The notes under the pieces: generated by a model
What the model was told of the DNA's origin: nothing
What the model saw: only the letters and a program-made list of their open reading frames with translations
Database searches by the model: none
Program-made: the position numbers and the translations under genes
NCBI GenBank assembly: GCA_021827485.1
Contig: JAKAVM010000106.1
Location: 109,277 to 141,377, forward strand
Length of the DNA stretch: 32,101 bases
Direction of reading: 5' to 3'
Source of the DNA: Actinomycetes bacterium
GTDB taxonomy: Bacteria > Actinomycetota > Acidimicrobiia > Acidimicrobiales > JAKAVM01
Shown here: piece after piece, positions 23,818-32,101 of the stretch
Numbering within the stretch: the stretch's first letter is position 1
How the letters are laid out: each line of letters begins with the position of its first letter

Positions 23818-23870
23818 TGAATTGTTTCTTTCTTCGCCAATCACTTTTCAACCCAGAGTGGTTCAAGTGA
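23817..23870 (+). pseudogene. Degenerate duplicate of the kdpF tail (17 codons)
   Basis: Starting at an ATG that overlaps the kdpF stop, the frame ends SLFNPEWFK, echoing the LFKPEWF tail of KdpF. The bases 23842-23871 match 23792-23821 at 26 of 30 positions. The hydrophobic helix is missing, so this looks like a partial tandem duplication rather than a functional subunit. Confidence 0.55.
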
Positions 23871-23925
23871 ACGATCAAGTTACTACTTTCAAGGAAAAAT
23901 CCTTGAGTTACCCTGGAGAGAAGTA

Positions 23926-25617
23926 GTGGGCTACTTCTGGAGCATCCTTCTTGTTTTGGCGGTACTGGCTATTGCCTGGCGTTATTTGGGCTCTTATATG
24001 GCAGGTGTTTACGAAGGCCGCGTTACTTATCTCAAATGGGTAGAGCGTCCAATATATCGTATTCTCTCAGTTGATCCGGAGGCCGAACAGACCTGGCAAC
24101 GATATGCCGGAGCACTGATTGTTTTTTCGGCAGTGGCAATTCTGGTCACCTATTTGCTGGTGCGATTCCAGGGTTCGTTGCCACTAAATCCTCAGCATCT
24201 CAAAGGAGTAACTCCGGCCCTATCTTGGAACACGGCAGTATCTTTTGCCACCAATACTAATTGGCAGAATTACGCAGGTGAGTCAACAATGTCGTACCTG
24301 TCCCAAATGGCAGCGCTTACTGTTCAACAGTTTGTAAGTGCCTCAGTTGGCATAGCGGTGGCAATCGCTCTAGTTCGCGGCTTTGCGCGCAAGGGATCGT
24401 CTACGATCGGCAACTTCTGGGTTGACCTGGTACGAGGAGTTCTCTACATACTAATTCCAATTGCATTTATCTCTGGGCTTATTTTTGTTGGGCAAGGAGC
24501 AGTTCAGACACTAGGCGGTCCTGTCACGATACACAATGCACTAACAGGCGCTACTCAGGTAATTCCTCGTGGGCCAGTTGGATTTATGGAATCCATCAAA
24601 GAGCTCGGTACTAACGGTGGAGGCTTTTTCAACGCTAATGGTTCCCATCCCTTTGAGAATCCGACTCCTCTCACTTTGCTGTTGTCAGTATGTTTGATAC
24701 TGATAATTCCAGTCGCGCTCACCTATACTTTTGGCCAAATGGTAGGTAACCGCCGTCAAGGTCTAACGCTTCTAGCTGCTATGGCGGTAATTTTTGGAGT
24801 TTGGCTTGGCTTTACTTCATACGCTGAGTCTCACCCTAATCCTGCAGTCGCGCATGCACATGTTGTGCACCAGGCGAACGGAAACATGGTTGGTAAGGAG
24901 GTTAGATTTGGTCCTCGACTTACCTCACTTTACAATGTCACGTCGACGCAAACCTCCACTGGTTCGGTGGCTGGTGCCAGTGACTCATTTACACCCATGG
25001 GTGGTTTTGGTCTAATGACTGGGATGATGTTAGGGGAGGTAACCCCAGGAGGTGTAGGAAGTGGTCTTTATACGATATTACTGTTTGCACTCATTACGGT
25101 GTTTATTGGAGGCCTCATGGTTGGTCGAACACCGGAGTATCTAGGAAAGAAGATTCAGTCCAAAGAGGTAAAATTGGCTGCTTTAGGCGTATTGGTAATG
25201 CCCATAACAGTTCTTGTGCTGACTGCAATTGCCATGTCGATTCATGCAGGGCGAGTAGGCCCAGGGAACAGTGGCCCCCATGGATTTAGTGAAATTCTCT
25301 ATGCATTTACTTCTCAAGCAAATAATAATGGATCAGCTTTCGCGGGCTTGAATGGTAACACTGCGTTTTACAACATAGCTGGTGGGATAGCTATGCTAGT
25401 TGGTCGTTTTGCAATTATCGTGCCTTGCCTTGCATTAGCTGGATTACTTTCGGCGAAGAATATCGTCCCAGCGGGTCTGGGTACTTTCAAAACCGACACA
25501 CCTCTCTTTACCGGACTCCTAATCGGGGTAATCCTTATTGTCGGAGGATTGACGTTTTTCCCAGCTGTATCGTTAGGGCCAATTGTCGAACAGCTTAGCC
25601 ATGGGAAGCTTTTTTGA
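23926..25617 (+). CDS. kdpA: K+-transporting ATPase subunit KdpA
   Basis: A 563-residue membrane protein, the K+-selective channel-like subunit. Selectivity-filter-type segments are visible: [19 protein letters not shown], the [21 protein letters not shown] stretch, FTPMGGFG and [16 protein letters not shown] 23926 follows GGAGAG. Length is close to the usual ~557. The last three bases overlap the kdpB start (TGATG). Confidence 0.96.
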   Translation: MGYFWSILLVLAVLAIAWRYLGSYMAGVYEGRVTYLKWVERPIYRILSVDPEAEQTWQRYAGALIVFSAVAILVTYLLVRFQGSLPLNPQHLKGVTPALSWNTAVSFATNTNWQNYAGESTMSYLSQMAALTVQQFVSASVGIAVAIALVRGFARKGSSTIGNFWVDLVRGVLYILIPIAFISGLIFVGQGAVQTLGGPVTIHNALTGATQVIPRGPVGFMESIKELGTNGGGFFNANGSHPFENPTPLTLLLSVCLILIIPVALTYTFGQMVGNRRQGLTLLAAMAVIFGVWLGFTSYAESHPNPAVAHAHVVHQANGNMVGKEVRFGPRLTSLYNVTSTQTSTGSVAGASDSFTPMGGFGLMTGMMLGEVTPGGVGSGLYTILLFALITVFIGGLMVGRTPEYLGKKIQSKEVKLAALGVLVMPITVLVLTAIAMSIHAGRVGPGNSGPHGFSEILYAFTSQANNNGSAFAGLNGNTAFYNIAGGIAMLVGRFAIIVPCLALAGLLSAKNIVPAGLGTFKTDTPLFTGLLIGVILIVGGLTFFPAVSLGPIVEQLSHGKLF

Positions 25618-27686
25618 TGGCTGAAACAAATCTCGTCCAAGAGTCAGCACCAGCTTCAGTACAAGCAAGAGGGGTAGCCCAGGCTCGCGGCCTGTTTGAT
25701 CGTGAGATCTTAGCGCAGGCTAGTCTCGGAGCATTCGTAAAGCTTGATCCAAGAGTACAAGTCAAGAATCCAGTCATGTTTGTAGTACTCGTTGGCACTG
25801 TAGTGACATTTGTCGAAGCGATAGCGAATCCGGGTGTCTTCACCTGGAGCATTACTATCTGGCTATTCCTGACCGTTCTTTTTGCCAACTTTGCCGAAGC
25901 AATGGCCGAAGGTAGGGGGAAGGCTCAGGCAGACACCCTTCGCAGAATGAGGGCGGAGACTCAAGCTCGACGATTGCTAGCCGACGGCACTCAAGAGCAA
26001 GTCCCTGCATCCTCGCTTTGTAAAGATGATCTGGTGGTCTGTGAGGCAGGTGACCTGATCCCATCAGATGGTGAGATTACTGAAGGCATTGCGTCGGTTG
26101 ACGAGTCGGCCATTACCGGAGAGTCCGCACCAGTTATACGCGAGTCCGGCGGTGATAGATCAGCGGTCACTGGCGGGACTAAAGTCTTATCAGATCGTAT
26201 TGTGATACGAATTACTGCCGAGCGTGGACATACGTTTATGGATCGAATGATAGCGCTTGTGGAAGGTGCTAATCGTCAAAAAACTCCTAACGAGATTGCT
26301 CTAACCATCCTACTTGCTGCTCTGACAGTTGTATTCTTGCCAGTAGTCGTTGCTCTACAACCATTTGGCCACTTTGCTGGTGCTTCTGTTTCAGTAGTTA
26401 TCCTGGTAGCACTGCTCGTCTGCCTTATCCCAACCACTATTGGGGCCTTACTATCAGCTATTGGGATCGCTGGCATGGATCGTCTGGTGCAGCGAAACGT
26501 CTTGGCGATGAGTGGCAGGGCGGTGGAGGCGGCAGGTGATGTTCAAACGCTCTTACTCGATAAAACTGGGACAATCACACTCGGGAACCGAATGGCATCA
26601 GCCTTTATAGCAGTTGGTGGGCATAGCGAGCAGGAACTTGCAGAAGCTGCTCAACTTGCATCCCTAGCCGATGAGACACCCGAAGGACGATCCATTGTGG
26701 TACTTGCAAAAGAACGCTTCTCTATTAGGGAGCGTGACCTCGGTGAAGCACGAGAGTTCATCCCCTTTTCTGCAACGACGCGAATGTCGGGACTCGATGT
26801 GGGAGGGCGGAGTATTCGTAAAGGTGCTGCAGAGGCAGTTTGTCAATGGGTTTCAGAGCGGGGGGGCAAAGTTCCGTCCGAGACTAATGGGATTGTAGAA
26901 AAAATATCGCGCGCTGGATCAACTCCATTAGTGGTTGCTGATGGGAAAGAGATCCTTGGGGTAATTGAGTTGAAAGATATCGTAAAAGACGGAATTCGAG
27001 AGCGTTTTGACCAACTCCGAGCTGTGGGCATTCGTACCGTGATGATTACTGGAGATAATCCGTTAACGGCAGCTGCGATTGCTGAGGAAGCTGGAGTTGA
27101 TAACTATCTTGCGCAAGCAACACCCGAGGCGAAATTAGAGCTTATCCGTGCAGAGCAAGAAGGGGGAAGGCTTGTTGCTATGACTGGAGACGGGACCAAC
27201 GATGCCCCTGCCCTTGCTCAAGCTGACGTGGGAGTTGCTATGAACTCCGGTACTACTGCTGCCAAAGAGGCTGGCAATATGGTAGATCTTGACTCCAACC
27301 CGACCAAGCTGATCGATATTGTCGAGGTTGGCAAACAGCTCCTTATCACCAGGGGATCACTAACTACTTTCTCGATAGCTAATGACGTGGCGAAGTATTT
27401 TGCGATTATTCCGGCACTATTTGTAACTACTTACCCCCAGTTGAACACACTAAATATCATGAAGCTACACAGTCCTCAGAGTGCTGTATTGTCAGCAGTG
27501 ATTTTCAATGCACTGGTAATAGTTGCGTTAATTCCTTTGGCTCTGCGAGGAGTCAAGTGGCGACCTTCGAGCGCGGCCGCAATATTACGGCGCAACGTTA
27601 TGATCTATGGAGTCGGGGGAGTTCTCGTCCCATTCATTTTTATCAAGTTGATTGATCTACTCCTAACAGCACTGGGTTGGTACTGA
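25617..27686 (+). CDS. kdpB: K+-transporting ATPase subunit KdpB (P-type ATPase)
   Basis: A 689-residue catalytic subunit starting at ATG 25617. The phosphorylated Asp is D315 in [13 protein letters not shown], the actuator motif is TGES, and the hinge motif is [25 protein letters not shown]. Membrane helices are in the usual places. It hydrolyses ATP to drive K+ uptake through KdpA. The stop overlaps kdpC (TGATG). Confidence 0.97.
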   Translation: MAETNLVQESAPASVQARGVAQARGLFDREILAQASLGAFVKLDPRVQVKNPVMFVVLVGTVVTFVEAIANPGVFTWSITIWLFLTVLFANFAEAMAEGRGKAQADTLRRMRAETQARRLLADGTQEQVPASSLCKDDLVVCEAGDLIPSDGEITEGIASVDESAITGESAPVIRESGGDRSAVTGGTKVLSDRIVIRITAERGHTFMDRMIALVEGANRQKTPNEIALTILLAALTVVFLPVVVALQPFGHFAGASVSVVILVALLVCLIPTTIGALLSAIGIAGMDRLVQRNVLAMSGRAVEAAGDVQTLLLDKTGTITLGNRMASAFIAVGGHSEQELAEAAQLASLADETPEGRSIVVLAKERFSIRERDLGEAREFIPFSATTRMSGLDVGGRSIRKGAAEAVCQWVSERGGKVPSETNGIVEKISRAGSTPLVVADGKEILGVIELKDIVKDGIRERFDQLRAVGIRTVMITGDNPLTAAAIAEEAGVDNYLAQATPEAKLELIRAEQEGGRLVAMTGDGTNDAPALAQADVGVAMNSGTTAAKEAGNMVDLDSNPTKLIDIVEVGKQLLITRGSLTTFSIANDVAKYFAIIPALFVTTYPQLNTLNIMKLHSPQSAVLSAVIFNALVIVALIPLALRGVKWRPSSAAAILRRNVMIYGVGGVLVPFIFIKLIDLLLTALGWY

Positions 27687-28237
27687 TGCTACTGCACTTG
27701 CGCCGAGCTGTTATCGTATCTGGGATCTTCTTGATCATGTGTGGGATAGTTTATCCATTGATCGGGACTGGATTGTCACAGCTTGTCTTCAAACATCAGG
27801 CCAATGGATCATTGACGCAATATGGATCTACCCTCATCGGTCAGTCTTGGAAGGGTCCTATGTGGTTCCAAGGACGTCCAGATGGAACAGTACTTACCAC
27901 TGGCCCAGGCGGCGTCATTGTTTCCGGTACAAATCAACCTGGCCCACGTTCGAAGTCCTTGGAGCAATCAGTTGCCAAAGTAGCGCAAGTTCTCAAAGTT
28001 GAAGGTGTAATTCCTACTAATGACCTTGTTACGACGTCAGGTAGCCTGGTTGATCCAGATATAACTCCTCACGATGCATATGCACAGATTAAAGCAGTAG
28101 CATCTGCAAGGTCTATTCCAGCCGCTACTCTTCGCCGTTTAGTCGCGAGTCAGATTCATGGCAAAGAGCTTGGTTTCATGGGAAGAGACTATATTGATGT
28201 ACTGGAACTTAACGTAGCACTTTCACACTTGCAATGA
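27686..28237 (+). CDS. kdpC: K+-transporting ATPase subunit KdpC
   Basis: 183 residues with an N-terminal helix and a periplasm-type domain: GSTLIGQSW, WFQGRPDG, SKSLEQSVAKV, PTNDLVTTSGSLVDPDITPHDAYAQ. The last is the KdpC hallmark (S.L.DPDI). ATG 27686 overlaps the kdpB stop; the in-frame TTG three codons earlier is less likely. Its own stop overlaps the next start (ATGA). Confidence 0.95.
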   Translation: MLLHLRRAVIVSGIFLIMCGIVYPLIGTGLSQLVFKHQANGSLTQYGSTLIGQSWKGPMWFQGRPDGTVLTTGPGGVIVSGTNQPGPRSKSLEQSVAKVAQVLKVEGVIPTNDLVTTSGSLVDPDITPHDAYAQIKAVASARSIPAATLRRLVASQIHGKELGFMGRDYIDVLELNVALSHLQ

Positions 28238-28554
28238 CCGATTGGGAGTTTACCGACTCGACTAGTTGGGGTGGCAAGCCAATCGCAAGGTGTATCGCCG
28301 ATATATCAGGTCGTTGCCGTGTTATTATTAGCGGAACTATTGTGAACGAATCACAAGTGATGATTGGGAGTTCTCAATCTGTAGTTTTTGTTCTTGACGA
28401 TAGTACTGGCGAGATTGATTTACTTTTTGTTGGGCAGAAGTCCGTGTCTGGAATGGTGCTTGGAGCGAAATGCAAGATAGAAGGTACTGCAAGAGAGGAT
28501 TCTGGCAAGATTGTTGTATGGAATCCAATCTACGAAATCAACTATTATCCGTGA
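28234..28554 (+). CDS. OB-fold protein in the kdp operon
   Basis: A 106-residue soluble protein with a predicted OB-fold core (RVIISGTIVNESQ, VVFVLDDSTGEIDLLFVGQ, VLGAKCKIEGTARED, IVVWNPIYEI), like the tRNA_anti/OB nucleic-acid-binding family. Its start overlaps kdpC by four bases, so it is a true member of the operon. As I recall, a similar OB-fold protein neighbours the Trk K+ uptake genes (ceoB/ceoC) of mycobacteria, which hints at a recurring link to potassium transport. Function unknown. Confidence 0.7.
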   Translation: MTDWEFTDSTSWGGKPIARCIADISGRCRVIISGTIVNESQVMIGSSQSVVFVLDDSTGEIDLLFVGQKSVSGMVLGAKCKIEGTAREDSGKIVVWNPIYEINYYP

Positions 28555-28588
28555 ACCAAGTGAGTCCTCGGATTTCGCCAATATAGCA

Positions 28589-29866
28589 ATGGCTTTTGAA
28601 ACGAGCGAGGTAGAGGAACGAGCCATCATTTCTGAAAAGGTAGAGGAACGAGCCATCATTTCTGAAAAGGTAGAGGAACGAGCCATCATTTCTGAAACAA
28701 GCGAGGTTTCTGATATATCGGAGGTTGTTGAAGCTGCTGGTCGCTTTCGTATTTACTTAGGTGCCTGTGCTGGGGTTGGTAAAACCTATGCAATGCTCAA
28801 CGAGGGCCATCGTCGCTTTGGACGCGGAGCCGATGTGGTAATCGGCTTTGTTGAGCACCACGGGCGGGAACTAACCAGGGAGCTTATCGAAGGTTTAGAA
28901 GTTATTGAACGGCGCGGCGTAGAACATCGAGGCAGTACTTTTGAGGAGATGAACCTTGATGCGATACTTGCTCGTCATCCTAGAGTAGCGCTGATTGACG
29001 AGCTTGCTCATACGAATGTCCCAGGTTCAGGCCGCAACGAAAAACGTTGGCAGGATATCATGGAAATCCTCGATGCTGGAATTGATGTGATCACAACCGT
29101 TAACATTCAGCACTTGGAAAGCATTGCGGACGCAGTCGAACAAATGACGGGAATCAAAGTACGTGAGAGGGTTCCAGATTGGGTAATACGTAAAGCAGAT
29201 CAGATCGAGTTAGTTGACGCCTCCCCAGAGTCATTGAGGCGGCGAATGCTACACGGAAACATTTACCCGAAAGAAAAGGTTCCTCAGGCCCTGACTCATT
29301 TTTTTCGCGTTGACAATCTAACTGCACTTCGTGAGCTGGCCTTGCGGTTCTTGGCCGACGAGACCGAAGAGACCCTTCTGGAGTATTTGAAAAAGCAACA
29401 TTCCGAGGTTCTATGGGAGACGACCGAGAGGATTATGGTAGCAGTTACAAATTCTCTGGGAACCGACATACTTTTACGTAGAGCAGCTCGGATAGCATTG
29501 CGCGTTAAAGCAGAATTAGATGTTGTCCACGTAGTGGCTGGAGATGCAACTATTCAAGATGAGCGAAAGACAATGGATAATTTACGTGAGTTGTGTTCCG
29601 ATCTTGGCGGACGCTGGCACGAAATACGAGGCCATGATATCGCTCGTGATCTAATAGGTTTTGCACAAGAGCACCAAATTACCCAGATAGTCTTAGCTTC
29701 GAGCACGCTTAGCTGGTGGCAAAAGGTCATGGGTCGAGGATCAGTCATCCGGAAAGTACTCCTCTATGCCAGCATTGCTGGTATTGACGTTCACGTTATT
29801 GCACTGTCGAGGTCACTCGCTGGCGGGAATGATATTGATCGAGGAACCGATGGGTCGGCTCGATAA
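28589..29866 (+). CDS. kdpD: KdpD N-terminal half: KdpD + USP domains
   Basis: About 425 residues from ATG 28589; the frame is open to 28511 inside the OB-fold gene. A repeat-rich acidic leader (residues ~8-45) precedes the KdpD domain, with Walker A GACAGVGKT (58-66) and ALIDELAHTNVPGSGRNEKRW. A universal-stress-protein domain follows (about 285-410: RIMVAVTNSLGTDILLRRAARIA, VLASSTLSWWQKVMGRGSVIRKVL). These are the cytoplasmic sensing domains of classical KdpD; no membrane or kinase part follows. It presumably acts with the kinase half at 21349-22875. Confidence 0.9.
   Translation: MAFETSEVEERAIISEKVEERAIISEKVEERAIISETSEVSDISEVVEAAGRFRIYLGACAGVGKTYAMLNEGHRRFGRGADVVIGFVEHHGRELTRELIEGLEVIERRGVEHRGSTFEEMNLDAILARHPRVALIDELAHTNVPGSGRNEKRWQDIMEILDAGIDVITTVNIQHLESIADAVEQMTGIKVRERVPDWVIRKADQIELVDASPESLRRRMLHGNIYPKEKVPQALTHFFRVDNLTALRELALRFLADETEETLLEYLKKQHSEVLWETTERIMVAVTNSLGTDILLRRAARIALRVKAELDVVHVVAGDATIQDERKTMDNLRELCSDLGGRWHEIRGHDIARDLIGFAQEHQITQIVLASSTLSWWQKVMGRGSVIRKVLLYASIAGIDVHVIALSRSLAGGNDIDRGTDGSAR
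28610..28699 (+). repeat. 30-bp coding tandem repeat, three copies
   Basis: Units 28610-28639, 28640-28669 and 28670-28699 are almost identical and encode VEERAIISEK in the acidic leader of the KdpD N-terminal protein. Such exact copies imply recent expansion. Confidence 0.95.
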
Positions 29867-31338
29867 AAGTCTGAGCACTGATGTCGTGAGTTCAACGGAT
29901 CCAGAGAAAGAAGTGACGACTGCAACCACGAAAGCTTCGCTCCGAAACAAGATCACGAGTATCGAGGGGATCCCTGCTCTCTCACTAGATGCAATCAGCT
30001 CAGTGGCTTATGGTCCCGAAGCAATGCTCGTGGTGTTGGCAACTGCTGGAGCGGGAGCATTAGCGAAGATTGAACCGATCACAATTGTAATCGTCGTCCT
30101 TCTTTTCATTCTCGTGTTCTCTTACCGACAAGTTATAAGGGCCTATCCTGGTGGAGGAGGCTGCTATGCGGTCTCCAAGGCTAATTTAGGAAAGCGAGCA
30201 AGCCACTTGGCTGCTGCTAGCCTTGTAGTTGATTACGTCTTGACCGTTGCTGTGTCAATCTCTGCTGGGGTTGCGGCACTTGTGTCGGGCTTTCCATCTC
30301 TAAGTCCGTACACCCTCCTTATTGCGTTGAGCTTTTTAGTGTTACTGACAGCCCTCAATTTACGTGGAATTGCTACAAGCGCACGGACGTTTCTCCTACC
30401 TACTGCAGTGTTTATCATCGGTATCTATGTTGTAATTGGTGTGGGATTATTTCGATCTCATCCAGCCGCTGGAGCAGGGATTCACCATGTGGTTGTCACT
30501 AAGGTGGCGACTATTGGAGTATTACTTATTCTCAAAGCATTTGCTGCCGGGTGCAGTGCTTTGACTGGTGTTGAGGCAATCGCAAACGACGTACCAGCTT
30601 TTCGTGCCCCAAGAGCACGTAGGGCAATGCGTACCGAAGTGCTTCTCGGAGGCATCCTTGGAAGTATGCTTCTCGGTTTGGCGTTCCTTACGGTTAATTT
30701 TCATATCGGACCGACGGCCAACCAGACCGTGCTCAGCCAGATTACAGGCGCATCGTTGGGTCGAGGAACCCTGTACTACATTATCGACTTGTCCACCACT
30801 ATAATCTTGGCGCTGGCTGCCAACACTTCTTTCGGCGGGCTCCCTGTTTTAGCAAGTCTCATGGCACAAGACAACTTGGTACCTCACGTCTTCGGACTTC
30901 GAGCTGACCGGCCTGTTTATCGCTATGGCGTAGTGGTGCTGGCAGTGCTTGCGGGAATTCTGCTTATAGCAGTTGATGCGAATACCAATTCACTAATTCC
31001 TCTTTTTGCGATAGGAGTATTCACCGGATTTACTCTGTCGCAGACTGGCTTGGTCCGGCACTGGCAAAAAGAAAAACCCAGTCATTGGTGGGCCCATGCG
31101 CTCCTCAATGGAACTGGTGCGTTGATGACCGCAACGGCCACGGTGATCTTCTTAGTGACAAAGTTTTCCGGAGGCGCTTGGATAGTTGTGATTGCAATCC
31201 CTGGTTTGATACTTCTCTTTTCGCGCGTTTCCAAGTATTACAATGACGTTGGAGCCGAGCTTGGTCTAGGATCAACGCCTGCACATCCACAGACCCGCGA
31301 TAGCCTGGTCCTGGTACTGGTGGCGGCGGTTTCCCAGA
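29850..31338 (+). pseudogene. KimA-like APC-family K+ permease, interrupted by IS element
   Basis: About 496 residues of permease, overlapping the upstream gene end by 17 bases, with GAGGA before ATG 29850. It reads DAISSVAYGPEAMLVVLA, SYRQVIRAYPGGGGCYAVSK, VVDYVLTVAVSISAGVAAL, SALTGVEAIANDVPAF, LAANTSFGGLPVLA, IGVFTGFTLSQTG. These match B. subtilis KimA, a high-affinity K+ transporter, more closely than amino-acid permeases. All expected helices are present, but homology stops at SLVLVLVAAVSQ, the first strand of the cytoplasmic C-terminal domain. There the IS left end begins, and the frame continues into TnpB without a stop. Whether the truncated permease works is unknown. Confidence 0.82.
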
Positions 31339-32101
31339 TGACCGAAACCGAGCCGCAAGCCGATGACTTTAGTCGTGGGTCAAGGCTCGCCTGTCGGTGT
31401 CATACCCCTTTGGTAAACTTTACTCAGATGTCCCATCGCTATCGCCTCTATCCAACTGATATCCAAAGTCAAGGCATGTCTGGCCATTGTAGTGATGCTC
31501 GATTTATCTGGAACTTAGCTCTTGAACAGGCAAACCTCTATAACCCGGCCTGGGGACCAACACCAGGACCTACCTTACGCCAAAAACAACTGGCCGAGGC
31601 ACGCAAAGACACATGGTTAGGCCAAGGTTCATCATCAGTTCAACAACAAGCCCTTAGAGATTTTGAAAAAGCACTCAAGAACTGGTGGGCAGGTACCCAT
31701 CGAAGACCTACTTGGCGTAAGGCTGGAATCAATGAAGGTTTTTGTGTCCGAGACGTGAAAGTTGTAAAACAAAATGGTAAATGGGCAAAGATTTTAATCC
31801 CTAAGATTGGAGAAGTTCGCTTTCGACTCTCAAGGGCGTTACCTTACAAATATGGAATGGCACGAATAACTCTAGACCGAGCTTTGCGTTGGCATGTTTC
31901 TTTCACCTCAATACCTATAGACAAGAATCGAATAAAAACAGGAAACATTGTCGGTATAGACCGTGGAGTTACAAACACACTTGCCACTAGTGATGGACAG
32001 ATGTTGCAAGTTCCAACTTTACCCAAACTTATTACCAAACAAAAGCGCTTGGCTTCAACAATGAGTCGCCAGGTAAAGGGATCTAAGAGACGAGCTAAGA
32101 C
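31339..32101 (+). mobile_element. IS200/IS605-family element with tnpB, left part
   Basis: The left end is marked by the abrupt end of permease homology, by a 63/70 match to the relic at 4034-3965, and by the subterminal hairpin at 31363-31376 (ATGACT/AGTCGT). TGAC precedes the shared sequence in both copies and may be the target/TAM. The right end lies beyond the window. No tnpA (Y1 transposase) is seen before tnpB, so mobilisation may depend on a transposase elsewhere. Confidence 0.85.
31428..32101 (+). CDS. tnpB: TnpB (IS605 OrfB) RNA-guided nuclease, 5' part
   Basis: 224 residues to the window edge. The N-terminus RYRLYPT..., then DARFIWNLALEQANLY, the FEKALKNWWAGTHRRPTWRKAG segment, the WED-like strands KIGEVRFRLSRALP, and GNIVGIDRGVTNTLATSDG. 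The last contains the first catalytic Asp of the RuvC fold. The Glu, second Asp and zinc finger would lie downstream. ATG 31428 has no Shine-Dalgarno; TAAACT ends 8 bases upstream. The reading frame is also continuous with the interrupted permease. TnpB uses omega-RNA to cut DNA next to a TAM. Confidence 0.92.
   Translation, partial: MSHRYRLYPTDIQSQGMSGHCSDARFIWNLALEQANLYNPAWGPTPGPTLRQKQLAEARKDTWLGQGSSSVQQQALRDFEKALKNWWAGTHRRPTWRKAGINEGFCVRDVKVVKQNGKWAKILIPKIGEVRFRLSRALPYKYGMARITLDRALRWHVSFTSIPIDKNRIKTGNIVGIDRGVTNTLATSDGQMLQVPTLPKLITKQKRLASTMSRQVKGSKRRAK

Noticed and set aside
28610-28699. CRISPR-like array
   Set aside because: The units are contiguous without spacers and are in frame within a protein, as are those at 2024-2167 and 13986-14075.
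29600-29866. c-di-AMP-binding signature in the KdpD USP domain
   Set aside because: I could not match the staphylococcal SxS-x20-FTAxY motif with confidence, so binding is not claimed.

Overview
The window looks like a chromosomal segment of an actinobacterium of moderate GC content, most likely an Acidimicrobiia-type lineage (inference). The signs are an F420-type luciferase-like monooxygenase, ANTAR-domain regulators, a class F-like sortase with a DUF3494 surface protein, an Mrp protein without the CxxC pair, frequent GTG/TTG starts, and several genes that start 6-7 bases after a TAnnnT box, as leaderless actinobacterial mRNAs do.

Layout. 1-2749: end of a cytochrome c maturation operon (ccmF 3' end, ccmG, ccmH, ccmI-like). 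2848-4217: a small leaderless gene and a DUF6338-like membrane protein whose 3' end is replaced by a tnpB-less IS200/IS605 relic (about 3731-4034) that keeps both hairpin ends and an omega-RNA-like structured region. 4218-5264: a methyltransferase. 5363-5673: a decayed VapBC-type toxin-antitoxin locus. 5786-7003: a membrane-anchored GNAT protein. 7049-11320: a catabolic-looking run (luciferase-like monooxygenase, SDR, sugar nucleotidyltransferase, AtuA-like protein split in two genes). 11326-13590 (minus): OmpR-family regulator and cysteine desulfurase. 13671-14891: Mrp/ApbC ATPase with a His-rich tandem repeat linker. 14968-15496 (minus): Phd/RelE toxin-antitoxin pair lying between 20-bp direct repeats. 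15632-21317: dGTPase-like HD protein, STAS-ANTAR, DUF3494 surface protein, sortase, and two tandem GAF-ANTAR proteins.

21349-31338 is a potassium-uptake island. It holds a KdpD C-terminal half (sensor kinase), KdpE, a 27-aa membrane peptide, KdpF with a degenerate duplicate of its tail, KdpA, KdpB, KdpC, an OB-fold protein, the KdpD N-terminal half (KdpD + USP domains) as a separate gene, and a KimA-like APC-family K+ permease. KdpD is therefore split in two, with the halves at opposite ends of the operon. The permease is interrupted near the start of its cytoplasmic C-terminal domain by an IS200/IS605-type element carrying tnpB. The permease frame runs without a stop into TnpB and off the window's right edge.

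The left end of that element matches the relic at 3965-4034 (reverse strand) at 63 of 70 positions by my count. The window thus holds two members of one IS family: one with tnpB, and one reduced to ends plus a putative guide-RNA locus that could be served in trans. No rRNA, tRNA or CRISPR array was recognised.
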